DNA of 64,000 bases, taken from NCBI RefSeq assembly GCF_023544445.1, contig NZ_JALPVJ010000007.1, positions 248,001 through 312,000 on the forward strand, read 5' to 3'. Shown piece by piece: positions 1 to 8,606 of this stretch. The notes beneath the pieces are model-generated. The model did not search any database. It worked only from the letters and a program-made list of their open reading frames with translations, and was not told the origin of the DNA. Every line of letters begins with the position of its first letter. The stretch's first letter is position 1. The translations under genes and the position numbers were made by a program. This stretch comes from Actinoplanes sp. M2I2 (GTDB taxonomy: Bacteria > Actinomycetota > Actinomycetes > Mycobacteriales > Micromonosporaceae).

Positions 1-264
1 GACCATCTCGCGGAAGGCCGTGCCGGGCTTGAAGGCCGGCACGGACGTTTTCTTCACTTTCACCGGCTCGCCGGTACGCGGATTACGGGCCGTCCGCGCA
101 TTGCGTGCCCGCTTCTCGAAGACGCCGAAGCCGGTGATGGCCACTCGGTCGCCCTTGGTGACTGCGTTCTCCACCTCGCTGATGACAGCTTCAAGAGCGG
201 CCGTAGCCGTCTTGCGGTCACCCAGACGGGCTGCGAGCGCCTCGATGAGCTCGGCCTTGTTCAC
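1..264 (-). CDS. hup: HU-family DNA-binding protein (3' end outside window)
   Basis: This is a small histone-like nucleoid protein that bends and compacts DNA. The visible 88 residues have the HU signature: N-terminus [18 protein letters not shown], the GFGVFEKR segment, and the basic arm [13 protein letters not shown]. The reading frame runs off the left edge, so it cannot be told whether the protein stops near 90-95 residues or carries the Lys/Ala-rich tail found in some actinobacterial HU proteins. The GTG start at 264 is preceded by GGGAGG on the minus strand. It lies downstream of leuC and leuD in the same orientation, but a hairpin and its own promoter separate it from them. Confidence 0.93.
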   Translation of the reverse strand, partial: MNKAELIEALAARLGDRKTATAALEAVISEVENAVTKGDRVAITGFGVFEKRARNARTARNPRTGEPVKVKKTSVPAFKPGTAFREMV

Positions 265-389
265 GGTTTTCCTCCCGAACGTGAGAACTGAGGCTCGTAG
301 GGGTCTTCTCCGTCGCTTCGAGCCTCACTGGCCCAATGCGAGCCATTCTGCGCGCACCGTATGCCCTCTGACCAGCGGACACAAACATT

Positions 390-416
390 AGTGTAAAAAA
401 ATCCCTTGTGTTGCAA
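390..416 (-). promoter_or_regulatory. Candidate promoter of hup
   Basis: On the minus strand TTGCAA (411-416) and TACACT (390-395) are separated by 15 bases that include an AT-rich run of T, unusual in this GC-rich DNA. The spacer is shorter than ideal. The predicted 5' UTR to the GTG at 264 would be about 115 nt. Confidence 0.5.
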
Positions 417-420
417 CGAA

Positions 421-452
421 TTCGCCCCCACCGGGGACCCGGTGGGGGCGAA
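421..452 (-). terminator. Strong hairpin between leuD and hup
   Basis: A near-perfect inverted repeat with 15-base arms (421-435 and 438-452). There is no U-run directly after it on the minus strand; the T-run of the hup promoter begins about 20 bases later. It probably ends or insulates leuCD transcription. Confidence 0.65.
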
Positions 453-480
453 AAGGCCTGTCTCGGCAGGGAAATGGAAC

Positions 481-1068
481 TCAGGCGACGACCGGCTTGA
501 AGGACGGACGACCCTTCTCGTACGACGTGATGGCGCTCTCGTGGCGCAGCGTCAGTCCGATGTCGTCGAGCCCCTCCATGAGGCGCCAACGGCTGAAATC
601 GTCGATCGGGAAAGACCAGGAGGCGTCGTCGGCGACCACTCGGCGACCTTCGAGGTCCACCGTGATCTGCTTGTCCGGCTCGCTTTCGGCCAGGTCCCAG
701 ATCGCCTCGACGGCCTTCTGGTCGAGTTGGACGGGCAGGAGCCCCTCCTTGAGCGCATTGCCGCGGAAAATGTCGCCGAAGCGGGCCGCGATGACCACCT
801 TGAAGCCCCAGTCGCGCAGAGCCCAGACGGCGTGCTGACGCGATGATCCGGTGCCGAAATTGGGCCCGGCGACCAGGATCGTGGAACCGGCGTGGGCCGG
901 GTTGTTGAGGACGAATCCGGGGTCGTCGCGCCAGGCGCTGAACAGACCGTCCTCGAATCCGGTGCGGGTCACCCGCTTCAGATACACGGCCGGAATGATC
1001 TGGTCGGTGTCCACATCGGATCGGCGCAACGGCATCACTTTGCCGCTGTGGGTGACGAATTTGTCCAT
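481..1068 (-). CDS. leuD: 3-isopropylmalate dehydratase small subunit
   Basis: This 195-residue small (swivel-domain) subunit combines with LeuC to isomerise 2-isopropylmalate to 3-isopropylmalate in leucine synthesis; with CimA present, the same enzyme can process citramalate for isoleucine. The LeuD hallmarks are [16 protein letters not shown] near the N-terminus and [14 protein letters not shown] at about residues 70-85. The ATG at 1068 is preceded by a GGGAGA-type ribosome site. It follows leuC after a 17-base gap, so the two are one operon. Length is normal for actinobacterial LeuD. Confidence 0.97.
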   Translation of the reverse strand: MDKFVTHSGKVMPLRRSDVDTDQIIPAVYLKRVTRTGFEDGLFSAWRDDPGFVLNNPAHAGSTILVAGPNFGTGSSRQHAVWALRDWGFKVVIAARFGDIFRGNALKEGLLPVQLDQKAVEAIWDLAESEPDKQITVDLEGRRVVADDASWSFPIDDFSRWRLMEGLDDIGLTLRHESAITSYEKGRPSFKPVVA

Positions 1069-1085
1069 CTCTCGTCTCTCCCTGA

Positions 1086-2540
1086 CTAGTTGGCCGACAC
1101 GGCCAGATCGGCCGGGGCGGCGAGCTTGCCGACCACGGCGGTGGCCGCGGCGACCTGCGGCGAGACCAGATGGGTACGCCCGCCCTTGCCCTGCCGGCCC
1201 TCGAAGTTGCGGTTCGAGGTCGAGGCGGCGCGCTCGCCCGGGCTGAGCGTGTCCGGGTTCATGCCCAGGCACATCGAACAGCCGGCGAACCGCCACTCGG
1301 CGCCCGCGTCGGTGAAGACCTTGTCGAGCCCCTCGGCCTCGGCCGCCTCGCGCACCTTGTACGACCCCGGCACGATCATCATGCGGACGCCGTCGTGCAC
1401 CTTGTGACCGCGGATCACGTCGGCCGCGGCGCGCAGGTCCTCGAGGCGACCGTTGGTGCAGGAGCCCACGAACACCACATCGACGGGCACGTCCCGGAAC
1501 GGGGTGCCGGGCTCGAGGGCCATGTACTCCAGCGCGCGACGGGCGGCGTTGCGGTCGGTCTCCTCGATGAACTCCTCGGGATCGGGCACCACGCTGTCGA
1601 GCGGCGCGCCCTGACCCGGGTTGGTGCCCCAGGTGATGAACGGGCTGATCGACGCGGCGTCGAGGATGATCTCGGTGTCGAACTCGGCGTCCTCGTCGGT
1701 CGCCAGCGTCTTCCAGTACGCCACGGCAGCGTCCCAGTCCGCCCCCGCGGGCGCGTGCTCGCGGCCCTTCAGATAGGCGAACGTGGTCTCGTCCGGCGCG
1801 ATCATGCCGGCCTTGGCGCCCCACTCGATGCTCATGTTGCAGATGGTCATCCGGCCCTCCATGGAGAGCTTGCGGATGGCCTCGCCGCGGTACTCCACGA
1901 TGTGGCCGTTGCCGCCGCCGGTGCCGGTCTGCGTGATCAGCGCGAGGATCAGGTCCTTGGCGCTCACGCCCGGGCCGAGCTCGCCGACCACGGTGACCGC
2001 CATCGTCTTGGGCTTGGCCTGCGGCAGTGTCTGGGTCGCCAGCACGTGCTCGACCTCGCTGGTGCCGATGCCGAAGGCGAGCGCGCCGAACGCGCCGTGG
2101 GTCGCGGTGTGCGAGTCGCCGCAGACGATCGTCAGGCCCGGCTGGGTCAGTCCCAGCTGCGGGCCGATCACGTGCACGATGCCCTGATTGACGTCGCCCA
2201 GCGGGCGGATCTGGACACCGAACTCCGCGCAGTTCTTCCGCAGCGTCTCGATCTGCGTCCGCGAGGTCGTGTCGGCGATCGTGAAGAGCTCGCCGCGCCG
2301 GGTGTTGAACGCCGGGTCGGCGTAACCGGTCGGCGTGTTGTGATCCTCGGTCGCGAGCGTGAGATCGGTGCGGCGTACCGGACGGCCGGCCTGGCGTAGA
2401 CCGTCGAAGGCCTGCGGGCTGGTCACCTCGTGCAGCAGGTGCAGGTCGATGTAGAGCAGATCAGGCTCACCCTCGGCAGCACGCACGACATGGTCGTCCC
2501 AGACCTTTTCGGCCAGGGTCCTCGGAGTGACTCCCACCAT
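1086..2540 (-). CDS. leuC: 3-isopropylmalate dehydratase large subunit
   Basis: This 484-residue aconitase-family subunit carries the 4Fe-4S cluster and active site. Visible signatures are [15 protein letters not shown], the [20 protein letters not shown] block, [10 protein letters not shown] with the first cluster cysteine, and [11 protein letters not shown] with the remaining two. The ATG at 2540 has no Shine-Dalgarno; instead a -10 box TAGGAT (minus strand, 2547-2552) ends 6 bases before it, so the operon mRNA is probably leaderless. It is divergent from the IclR-type gene at 2590, the usual actinobacterial arrangement in which that regulator controls leuCD. Confidence 0.97.
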   Translation of the reverse strand: MVGVTPRTLAEKVWDDHVVRAAEGEPDLLYIDLHLLHEVTSPQAFDGLRQAGRPVRRTDLTLATEDHNTPTGYADPAFNTRRGELFTIADTTSRTQIETLRKNCAEFGVQIRPLGDVNQGIVHVIGPQLGLTQPGLTIVCGDSHTATHGAFGALAFGIGTSEVEHVLATQTLPQAKPKTMAVTVVGELGPGVSAKDLILALITQTGTGGGNGHIVEYRGEAIRKLSMEGRMTICNMSIEWGAKAGMIAPDETTFAYLKGREHAPAGADWDAAVAYWKTLATDEDAEFDTEIILDAASISPFITWGTNPGQGAPLDSVVPDPEEFIEETDRNAARRALEYMALEPGTPFRDVPVDVVFVGSCTNGRLEDLRAAADVIRGHKVHDGVRMMIVPGSYKVREAAEAEGLDKVFTDAGAEWRFAGCSMCLGMNPDTLSPGERAASTSNRNFEGRQGKGGRTHLVSPQVAAATAVVGKLAAPADLAVSAN

Positions 2541-2589
2541 CTGGACATCCTAAATTCTGGGAGGTATGTTTCGGCTTGTGGGACACAGT
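2541..2589. promoter_or_regulatory. Divergent leuC / IclR-regulator control region
   Basis: Only 49 bases separate the two divergent genes. TAGGAT (minus strand, 2547-2552) suits leaderless leuC transcription and TAAATT (plus strand, 2551-2556) suits the regulator; the two boxes overlap, so transcription in one direction should interfere with the other. The IclR-type protein presumably binds here, but I see no convincing palindrome. Confidence 0.55.
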
Positions 2590-3276
2590 ATGAGCGGTGT
2601 CGGCGTTCTCGACAAGGCGGTCGTCATCTTGGCGGCCTGTGTCGACGGCGCCAGCCTGGCCGAACTCGTCGACCGTACGAAGCTGCCCCGGGCAACCGCA
2701 CATCGCCTGGCCCAGGCCCTGGAGATCCACCGGATGCTGGTGCGTGACACCCAGGGCCGCTGGCGTCCGGGACCCCGCCTGGGCGAGCTGGCCAACGCGG
2801 CGCCGGACGTCCTGCTGACCGCGGCCGAGCCTCTGCTTTCCGCATTGCGGGACGCGACCGGGGAGAGCGCGCAGCTCTACTTGCGCCGGGCCGACGAGCG
2901 GATCTGCGTGGCCGCGGCCGAACGCGCCAGCGGTCTGCGCGACACCGTGCCGGTCGGCTCGGTGCTGCCCATGGTGGCCGGTTCGGCCGCCCAGATCCTG
3001 CTCGCCTGGGAGCCGCCCGAGGCGGTCATGCCGCTGCTGCCCCGCTGCAAGTTCACCGGCCGCACCCTGGCCGAGGTACGCCGCCGTGGCTGGGCCCAGA
3101 GCGTCGCCGAGCGCGAGCCCGGTGTGGCCAGCGTCTCCGCGCCCATCCGCGATCGCACGGGCCGGGTCATCGCCTCCATCTCGATAAGCGGTCCGATCGA
3201 GCGTCTGGGCCGCCGGCCGGGTGAGCGCCACGCGATGGCCGTGGTGCGGGCGGGCCAGCGCCTGTCCGGCCTCTGA
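2590..3276 (+). CDS. ndgR: IclR-family regulator of leucine biosynthesis (NdgR/LtbR type)
   Basis: A 228-residue transcription factor with an N-terminal winged helix-turn-helix (about residues 5-65, containing LAELVDRTKLPRATAHRLAQ) and a C-terminal IclR effector domain ending in SVSAPIRDRTGRVIASISIS. Proteins of this type beside leuCD (NdgR in Streptomyces, LtbR in Corynebacterium) regulate leucine and other amino-acid genes. I chose the ATG at 2590 because SGVGVLDKA is the usual N-terminus of the family; an in-frame ATG at 2566 would add 8 residues and lies just after the likely transcription start, so it remains possible. Confidence 0.88.
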   Translation: MSGVGVLDKAVVILAACVDGASLAELVDRTKLPRATAHRLAQALEIHRMLVRDTQGRWRPGPRLGELANAAPDVLLTAAEPLLSALRDATGESAQLYLRRADERICVAAAERASGLRDTVPVGSVLPMVAGSAAQILLAWEPPEAVMPLLPRCKFTGRTLAEVRRRGWAQSVAEREPGVASVSAPIRDRTGRVIASISISGPIERLGRRPGERHAMAVVRAGQRLSGL

Positions 3277-3374
3277 CCGTCCCGGATCGGCCTACCGCGC
3301 ACAGGAATCGGCCCTCCGCGCAGACCGGCTCGCGGACCGGTGACGTGCCGTCGACCCGTCGATAAGGTCGCGGA

Positions 3375-3611
3375 GTGAGGCTGATCCGGCGCGACACCGA
3401 CATCCTCCTCGCCGCCTGCGCCGATCCCCTCCTCGCCGCCTGCGCGGATCTCCTCCTCGCCGCCTGCGCGGATCTCCTCCTGGCCGCCTGCCCGGATTCT
3501 CCGACGGCGGCCACGCGCAAGCCGGACTGCACCTTCGGCGCGCCACGTCACCCCTTTCCCTCACGAACGGCTCGGATCCGATCTCCCTTTCTGAAGGAGT
3601 ACGGCATATGA
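3375..3611 (+). CDS. Small repeat-containing ORF coupled to the downstream hydrolase (doubtful)
   Basis: A 78-codon ORF from GTG 3375. TAAGGT ends exactly 6 bases before that GTG, the spacing of a leaderless start, and the TGA (3609-3611) overlaps the ATG of the hydrolase at 3608 (ATGA). Its middle is four copies of an 8-residue repeat like DLLLAACA encoded by a 24-bp tandem repeat, and it has no recognisable domain. The hydrolase has its own AAGGAG ribosome site, so this may be only a leader or a chance frame. The rest of 3277-3607 holds no other gene that I can support. Confidence 0.3.
   Translation: MRLIRRDTDILLAACADPLLAACADLLLAACADLLLAACPDSPTAATRKPDCTFGAPRHPFPSRTARIRSPFLKEYGI
3399..3494. 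repeat. 24-bp tandem repeat, four copies
   Basis: Four consecutive 24-base units of the form gat-ctc-ctc-ctc-gcc-gcc-tgc-gcg, with a few substitutions in the first and last unit. The unit length is a multiple of three, so copy-number change would keep the frame of the small ORF that contains it. Confidence 0.9.
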
Positions 3612-4396
3612 AGCCCATCGTCCTGGTCCACGGTTTCTGGGTGACCCCGCGCAGCTGGGAGAACTGGAAGGCGTACTACGAAGCCAAGGGCCATCAGGTC
3701 ATCGCTCCGGCCTACCCCGGTTTCGAGGTCGAGGTCGAGGCGCTCAACGCCGACCCGGCCCCGATCGTGAACGTCACCGTGCCGCAGATCATCGCGCGGT
3801 TCGAAGAGGCCATCCGCGCGCTTCCCGAGCCGCCGATCATCATCGGGCACTCGGCCGGCGGCGCGTTCACCCAGATCCTGCTCGATCACGGGTACGGCTC
3901 GGCCGGCGTCGCCCTCAACTCGGCGCCCACTGAGGGCGTACGGGTCGTACCCCTCTCGCAACTCAAGTCGACATTCCCGGTGCTGAAGACGCCGGCGAAC
4001 CGGCACAAGGCCATCCCGCTCACCTTCGAGGAATGGAAATACGCCTTCACCAACACCTTCAGCGACGACGAGGCGAAGGCGCTCTACGAGCGGTACGCGA
4101 TCCCGGCCAGCGGCGGCATCCTGTGGGGTGGCGTGCTCGCCAACTTCCAGCCCGGCCATCAAGACACGTGGGTCGACTATCACAACGACAACCGGGCGCC
4201 GCTGCTGTTCGTCTCGGCCTCGGAAGACCACATCATGCCGCCGGCCATTCAGGAGTCCAACGCCAAGCACTACAAGTCGAACACGATCACCGAACGCCGC
4301 GAGTACGAGGGATACGCCCACCTGCTGCCGGCCCAGAAAGGCTGGGAGCAGATCGCCGACGAGGTGCTCGACTGGGCCCTGGCCCACGCGAGATGA
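3608..4396 (+). CDS. Alpha/beta-fold hydrolase
   Basis: A 262-residue cytoplasmic serine hydrolase with no signal peptide. The N-terminus PIVLVHGFWVTPRSW supplies the oxyanion-hole HG motif, GHSAGG holds the nucleophile Ser82, an acid lies in the SASEDHIMPP segment, and the catalytic His is His238 in EGYAHLLP. The substrate cannot be read from the sequence. The ATG at 3608 has AAGGAG upstream. The stop codon overlaps the start of the next gene (ATGA at 4393-4396), so it is translationally coupled to an MBL-fold enzyme and the two probably act together. Confidence 0.85.
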   Translation: MKPIVLVHGFWVTPRSWENWKAYYEAKGHQVIAPAYPGFEVEVEALNADPAPIVNVTVPQIIARFEEAIRALPEPPIIIGHSAGGAFTQILLDHGYGSAGVALNSAPTEGVRVVPLSQLKSTFPVLKTPANRHKAIPLTFEEWKYAFTNTFSDDEAKALYERYAIPASGGILWGGVLANFQPGHQDTWVDYHNDNRAPLLFVSASEDHIMPPAIQESNAKHYKSNTITERREYEGYAHLLPAQKGWEQIADEVLDWALAHAR

Positions 4397-5139
4397 CCGA
4401 CCTGACGATCACCCACATCGGCGGGCCGACCACGCTGCTGGAGTTCGGCGGCGTACGGCTGCTGGTCGACCCGACCTTCGACGCCCCCGGCCGCCGCTAC
4501 GCGTTCGGCTGGGGCACGTCCTCCCGCAAGACGACCGGCCCGGCCGTGCCCGCTTCGTCGCTCGGCCGGCTCGACGGCGTCCTGCTCACCCACGACCAGC
4601 ACGCCGACAACCTCGACGACGCCGGCCGGGCCCTGCTGCCGTCGGCACCCGTCGTGGTGACCACCGAGGCCGCCGCCCGCCGCCTGAAAGCGACCGGCCT
4701 GGCCCCCTGGCAGACCACCACCGTCGGCGACGTGGAGATCACCGCCACGCCGTCGCGCCACGGCCCGGCCTGGAGTGTGCCGATCGTCGGCCCCACCACC
4801 GGCTTCGCCCTGCGGGCCCCCGGCGCGAGTTCGGTGGTCTGGATCTCGGGCGACACGGTGCTGTTCCCCGGCGTCCTGGAGGTGGCCGACCGCTTCACCG
4901 TGGACACCGCGATCCTGCACCTGGGCAAGGTGCAGTTCGGCCTGACCGGCCCGGCCCGCTTCACCATGACCGGCCGCGACGCCGCAGCCCTGGTCGACCG
5001 GGTGAGGCCGCGCACGGTCGTCCCCGTGCACTACGAGGGCTGGTCGCACTTCCACGAGGGCCGCCCCCAGATCGAGGCCGCCTTTCCCCCGAACCGCCTG
5101 ACGTGGCTGCACCCCGGCGTAGCGACGACACTGTCCTGA
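4393..5139 (+). CDS. UlaG-like metallo-beta-lactamase-fold hydrolase
   Basis: A 248-residue protein of the metallo-beta-lactamase fold, closest in appearance to the UlaG / L-ascorbate-6-phosphate lactonase-like branch. It opens with TITHIGGPTTLLEFGGVRLLVDPTF; the metal motif reads THDQHADNLD rather than the classical HxHxDH, as in many members of this branch. Further ligands are likely in ISGDTVLFPG and the late PVHYEGWSHF. Its ATG overlaps the stop of the upstream hydrolase by 4 bases. The substrate is unknown. It is followed by about 260 bases without a gene. Confidence 0.82.
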   Translation: MTDLTITHIGGPTTLLEFGGVRLLVDPTFDAPGRRYAFGWGTSSRKTTGPAVPASSLGRLDGVLLTHDQHADNLDDAGRALLPSAPVVVTTEAAARRLKATGLAPWQTTTVGDVEITATPSRHGPAWSVPIVGPTTGFALRAPGASSVVWISGDTVLFPGVLEVADRFTVDTAILHLGKVQFGLTGPARFTMTGRDAAALVDRVRPRTVVPVHYEGWSHFHEGRPQIEAAFPPNRLTWLHPGVATTLS

Positions 5140-5399
5140 CAACGCCGTAGCCGTCGATCAAGCCCGAGACGCCAGCCGGCAGTCCCGGCGCAAGACGTCT
5201 TGCCGCTCCACCGTGTCGGCGGGACGGCCGGCCACCACGCGGTAGAGCCTCATCGCTTGCCGTGCGCCGCGTGAGCGGTCAAGCCGGCCGCCGCACCGTT
5301 TCGTGGCGCCGCTCCCCCAACCGTTGGAGCAGCCGAGGCCGGCCGCATCCCTGACCGCTACCGTTTTCGTTCCGAGGCGAAAACGCTAGTTTGGCCGGT

Positions 5400-6077
5400 G
5401 TGGGCGACATAACCGTGCGACGCGTCAACTACGGCTACTTCATCCGCCCGGCCGAGGAAACCGGCACCGGGCAACAGCGCGCCGAACCCACCCTGGGCTA
5501 CCTGGTGACCCACCCCTGGGCCGGAAACATCCTGGTGGACACCGGCATGGGCGGAAACCCCGAGGTGGACGCCTGGTACCGCCCCATGCGCATCCCCCTA
5601 CCGGCCGCCCTCAAGGCAGCCGGCGCAACCCCGGCCGACATCAAAGCCGTGGTGAACTGCCACCTTCACTTCGACCACTGTGGAGGAAACCCCCAACTGG
5701 CCGGCCGCCCGGTGTTCGCCCAACGCTCAGAATTGGCCCTGGCCCGCGCCCCGGAAAGCCACACCCTGCCCGACCTGGTAGACCACCCCGACGCCCACAT
5801 CGAGGAACTCGACGGCGAAGCTGAGATAGCCCCCGGCGTCCACATCATCCCCACCCCCGGCCACACCGCCGGCCACCAGTCCCTGGTCATCCGCCGCTCC
5901 GACGGCACGGTCATAGTCGCCGGCCAATCCCACGACAACGCCAACCTCTTCACCACAGACGCCCTCTCCCACCAGACCGGCGCAGCTCCCCACCCCGCCT
6001 GGCTCCCCCACCTCCTGTCCCTGGACCCCAAACAGATCTACTTCGCCCACGACAACGCCATCTGGACCCCCGCCTAA
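5400..6077 (+). CDS. Metallo-beta-lactamase-fold hydrolase (AttM/AHL-lactonase-like)
   Basis: A 225-residue MBL-fold enzyme with a canonical di-metal site: NCHLHFDHCGG (HxHxDH), then TPGHTAGHQS for the third histidine, VAGQSHDN for the bridging acid region and YFAHDNAIW near the end. The layout resembles N-acyl-homoserine lactonases of the AttM/AiiA group, but many relatives hydrolyse other esters or lactones, so the substrate is open. TAGTTT (5387-5392) ends 7 bases before GTG 5400, arguing for a leaderless mRNA and for this start rather than the in-frame TTG at 5391. It stands alone; downstream begins the low-complexity tract. Confidence 0.82.
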   Translation: MGDITVRRVNYGYFIRPAEETGTGQQRAEPTLGYLVTHPWAGNILVDTGMGGNPEVDAWYRPMRIPLPAALKAAGATPADIKAVVNCHLHFDHCGGNPQLAGRPVFAQRSELALARAPESHTLPDLVDHPDAHIEELDGEAEIAPGVHIIPTPGHTAGHQSLVIRRSDGTVIVAGQSHDNANLFTTDALSHQTGAAPHPAWLPHLLSLDPKQIYFAHDNAIWTPA

Positions 6078-6755
6078 CCCGACCCCCAGCAACCTCGACC
6101 AAGCGAACTGAACCGCCAGACCCCAGCAGCCGAGCAACAGTCCAGCCGAGCACACGACAGCCACGGCAAGGCCAAGCCGGCCGGGCGAGCGGCAAGCCCA
6201 GCGGCTAAACAACAAGCCGAGCCATCGACCACCAGCCCAGCTAGGCGACAGGTCGGCAGGGGGCCGAGCGGGCGGTCAGCGCGGTCAGCGCGAGCCGGGC
6301 CATCAGGGAAAGCCTGCGGTCAGGCGGCTGGGCGGACTGGGCGGGCAGAGCGAGCCAGGCCGTCAGAACGAGCCAAGCCGTCAGAACCAGCCAAGCCGTC
6401 AGAACCAGCCAAGCCGTCAGAACGAGCAGGTGGACCGAGCAAGCCGACCCGGTCCGGCGAGCAGGCGGACCGAGCAGGCAGGCCGGAGCCGGCCGAGCGG
6501 CCGGGCAGGTCAAGCGGGCAACTGGGCCGCGCGGGCAGGCTGGCCGGAGCGGGCTGAGCGGCCGGGCAGGCCGAGCGGGCAGGTGAACAGAGCGGGCACG
6601 GCGGGCCGAGCGGGCGGGCCGGGCAGGCAGGCGGGGGCGGGCCGAGCGGCCCAGGGAGGACGAGCGGACAGGCGGGCCGGGCAGACTGAGCGGGCAGGCG
6701 AGCCGAGCTGCCGGGCGGGCAGCCGGCAGGCAGGCCGGGCCAGGCAGGGGTTCAC
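6078..6755. repeat. G-rich low-complexity tract, left arm
   Basis: About 680 bases made of shuffled short words such as gccgagcgg, gccgggcagg and gaacgagcc, with a strong excess of G and A over C and T on the plus strand. ORFs in it are long only because stop codons are rare; none shows a domain. No gene is supported here. It abuts the broken transposase on its right. Confidence 0.8.
6361..6427. repeat. 18-bp tandem repeat
   Basis: Three full and one partial copy of an 18-base unit (cgtcagaaccagccaagc with c/g variation) at 6361, 6379, 6397 and 6415. It sits inside the low-complexity tract. Confidence 0.92.
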
Positions 6756-6819
6756 GTCCGCCGGCGCGGTGTAAGAGTCCGCCATCGCTGATCCGTGTGG
6801 ACTAATGCCATGCGGCGGT

Positions 6820-7440
6820 CTCGGCACGATCGGCGTCTTGGCTGGCGGAGACCGGTGTAATGCGGGCTTGCGGAGCAAGTCCAGGGCCATGTAGCGGCGT
6901 CCTTCGACCCACTCGTCGGTCTGTTCGGCGAGCACGGCACCGACGAGGCGGACGATCGCAGCGCGATTCGGGAAGATTTCCGACGACGTCGGTGCGCCGG
7001 CGGATCTCTTTGGTTCAAGCGTTCTTGCAGGTCGTTCGACCAAATTTGGCGCCAGAGCTCACCCGGGAACGCGGTGAACGCCAGCAGGTCATGGCGGGCG
7101 TCATCGAGATGTTCGGCGGCGTCGGAAAGCTTGTCGCCGATGGTGTCCAGCACTCGGGCGAATTGGGCTCTCACCTCGTCGCTGTCGGGCTGGTCGAAGA
7201 CGGTACTGACCAGAGTGGCGACCCACGGCTACGCCGACTTCGGAACCTGTGCCAGCAGGTTGCGCAGATAGTGGCCCGGCAGCCCTTCCCGGACGCCCGG
7301 CCAGCGCGGGCCCATCGTCGAGACCAAGCCGCGGTGGGCGTCGGAGACCACGAGCCCGACCCGGCCAGGCCACGAGCGGTCAAGCTGCGCAAGAACGCCA
7401 GCCAGTCGGCCCGTCGTCGTCACTGCCGCTTGAGGCTGAA
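6820..7440 (-). pseudogene. Eroded IS256-family transposase, C-terminal half
   Basis: Read on the minus strand, pieces of an IS256 (mutator-type) transposase appear in order but in three frames: DWLAFLRSLTARGLAG, then [60 protein letters not shown], then [19 protein letters not shown] and YMALDLL. The frame breaks near 7375, is stopped by an in-frame TAG at 7229-7231, and breaks twice more close to 7000 where single extra bases fit the expected [10 protein letters not shown] stretch. The N-terminal half and clear terminal inverted repeats are missing. It is a dead remnant, the only transposon trace in the window. Confidence 0.82.
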
Positions 7441-7489
7441 GACTCACGGCCGCCCCCGGCGTTGACCCAACCGCGATCAGAGCGTGCAC

Positions 7490-8160
7490 GCAGGCTAGGC
7501 CGGGCCAGGCCAGGCCATCAAGCAGGCGCGGACAGGCCGTGCCAGGCGGGCCGGGCCAGGCAAGCAGGAGCGGACAGGCCGGGCGAGCGGGCCAGGCCCG
7601 AGCGGCCGAAAAGGCCAGGCGAGCGGAGCCAGGCGAGCGGAGCCAGGCGGGCCGAGCGGCCGGTCGGGCCGGGCCAGGCGGGCCGGCCAGGCGGGCCGGG
7701 CAAGCAGGAGCGGATAGGCCGGGCGAGCGGGCCAGGCCCGAGCGGGCCGGGCCCGAGCGGCCGAAAAGGTCAGGCGAGCGGAGCCAGGCGAGCCGAGCGG
7801 CCGGTCGGGCTGGGCAGGCCGGGCCGGGCCGGACCGGCGTGCCGAGCGAGCCGAACAGGCCAGGCGGGCCGAGCGGGCTGATCAAGCGGACCGAGCGAGC
7901 CGGGCCAAGCGGCCGGACGGGCCGAGCGAGCCGGGCAAGGCAGGCCGAACGGCCGGTCAGGCCGGGCAGGCCGGGCCAGCAGGCGCGCAGAGCGAGCCGA
8001 ACAGCCCGGACGGGCCGAGCGGCCGGACGGGCCGGATCAGGTGAGCAGGCAGCCGGGTCGAGCCAAGCGAGGGGCCGGCAGGCGAGGTGGACCGATCAGC
8101 CGGACGGGCTGGGCAGGCCGACCGGCCGCCGGGCAAAGCCCGAGCCCAATTCCCGCTCCG
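7490..8160. repeat. G-rich low-complexity tract, right arm, with a ~110-bp duplication
   Basis: The same compositional texture as the left arm. Within it an imperfect direct repeat starts with caagcaggagcgga at 7561 and again with caagcaggagcgga/t at 7701, and each copy runs on for roughly 110 bases through the words gagcggccgaaaagg and gccgagcggccggtcgggc. No gene is supported from 7440 to 8260. Confidence 0.8.
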
Positions 8161-8228
8161 ATTTCGGCGGAGCCGAAGAGCCCCCCAGCCGAGCCGACGC
8201 GCTCAGCGCCCCCACCGCACCGCGGGGT

Positions 8229-8247
8229 CTGGGGGCTCGGCCCCCAG
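8229..8247. other. Small GC hairpin past the tRNA terminator
   Basis: A 7-bp stem with a ctcgg loop (ctggggg / cccccag). It lies just beyond the main tRNA terminator on the minus strand and may be a second stop signal. Confidence 0.4.
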
Positions 8248-8260
8248 GCAGAATGCGAAA

Positions 8261-8293
8261 TGACCCCGTCCGCGCTTTCCGCGGACGGGGTCA
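8261..8293 (-). terminator. Terminator of the tRNA-Gln / tRNA-Glu unit
   Basis: A perfect 14-bp inverted repeat (8261-8274 and 8280-8293) with a 5-base loop, placed 10 bases after the 3' end of tRNA-Glu. It is followed on the minus strand by ATTTCGCATT, a weak T-rich tail. Confidence 0.8.
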
Positions 8294-8302
8294 ACCCGAA
8301 TG

Positions 8303-8375
8303 TAGCCCCGAAGGGATTCGAACCCTCGCTACCGCCTTGAGAGGGCGGCGTCCTAGGCCGCTAGACGACGGGGCC
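8303..8375 (-). tRNA. tRNA-Glu (anticodon CTC)
   Basis: A 73-nt cloverleaf folds on the minus strand. The acceptor pairs GGCCCCG with CGGGGCT, the anticodon stem is CCGCC/GGCGG with loop CTCTCAA giving anticodon CTC, and the T-arm is GAGGG-TTCGAAT-CCCTT. The discriminator is A and CCA is not encoded. It lies downstream of tRNA-Gln in the same orientation. Confidence 0.95.
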
Positions 8376-8465
8376 AGGACTTGCTTTTTGTGCTTCCGCT
8401 CTCGCGTTTGCGACGGGCTGAACTCTATCAGAAGTCCAGCGCCGCCCCTCGCGGGAGTGGTAGCG

Positions 8466-8537
8466 CTGGGGTACCAGGACTCGAACCTAGACTAGCTGAA
8501 CCAGAATCAGCCGGGCTGCCAATTACCCCATACCCCA
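8466..8537 (-). tRNA. tRNA-Gln (anticodon CTG)
   Basis: A 72-nt cloverleaf folds on the minus strand. The acceptor pairs TGGGGTA with TACCCCA, the anticodon stem is GCTGA/TCAGC with loop TTCTGGT giving anticodon CTG, and the T-arm contains GGTTCGAGTCC. It is the first gene of the tRNA pair. The gatCAB genes elsewhere in the window suggest that Gln-tRNA is made by transamidation in this organism. Confidence 0.95.
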
Positions 8538-8566
8538 TTTGGCCCGGTAACCCGTGCCGAGAGGGA

Positions 8567-8595
8567 ACTTTACCCGACGCCCCGGGGCCAACCAA
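8567..8595 (-). promoter_or_regulatory. Promoter of the tRNA pair
   Basis: On the minus strand TTGGTT (8590-8595) and TAAAGT (8567-8572) are separated by exactly 17 bases, and the -10 box ends about 29 bases before the 5' end of tRNA-Gln. Confidence 0.7.
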
Positions 8596-8606
8596 ATCGG
8601 GTTACC

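Noticed and set aside
2877..3618. Minus-strand ORFs with RAGGEEEI repeats opposite the IclR gene
   Set aside because: They are shadows of the IclR gene and of the 24-bp repeat; codon pattern and lack of start signals argue against translation.
3608..6077. Quorum-quenching island (hydrolase plus two MBL enzymes)
   Set aside because: The AttM-like resemblance is only at family level, the third gene is separated by 260 bases and has its own promoter, and no signal synthase or receptor is nearby.
6241..6513. Minus-strand ORF with WLVLTA repeats resembling a membrane protein
   Set aside because: The hydrophobic repeat is produced by the 18-bp tandem repeat; flanking sequence is low-complexity and there is no ribosome site.
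7539..8495. Long plus-strand ORF of more than 300 codons through the low-complexity tract and both tRNAs
   Set aside because: It is rich in Gly, Arg, Ala and Pro only because stop codons are rare in this G-rich DNA; it reads through two tRNA genes in part and has no domain or ribosome site.
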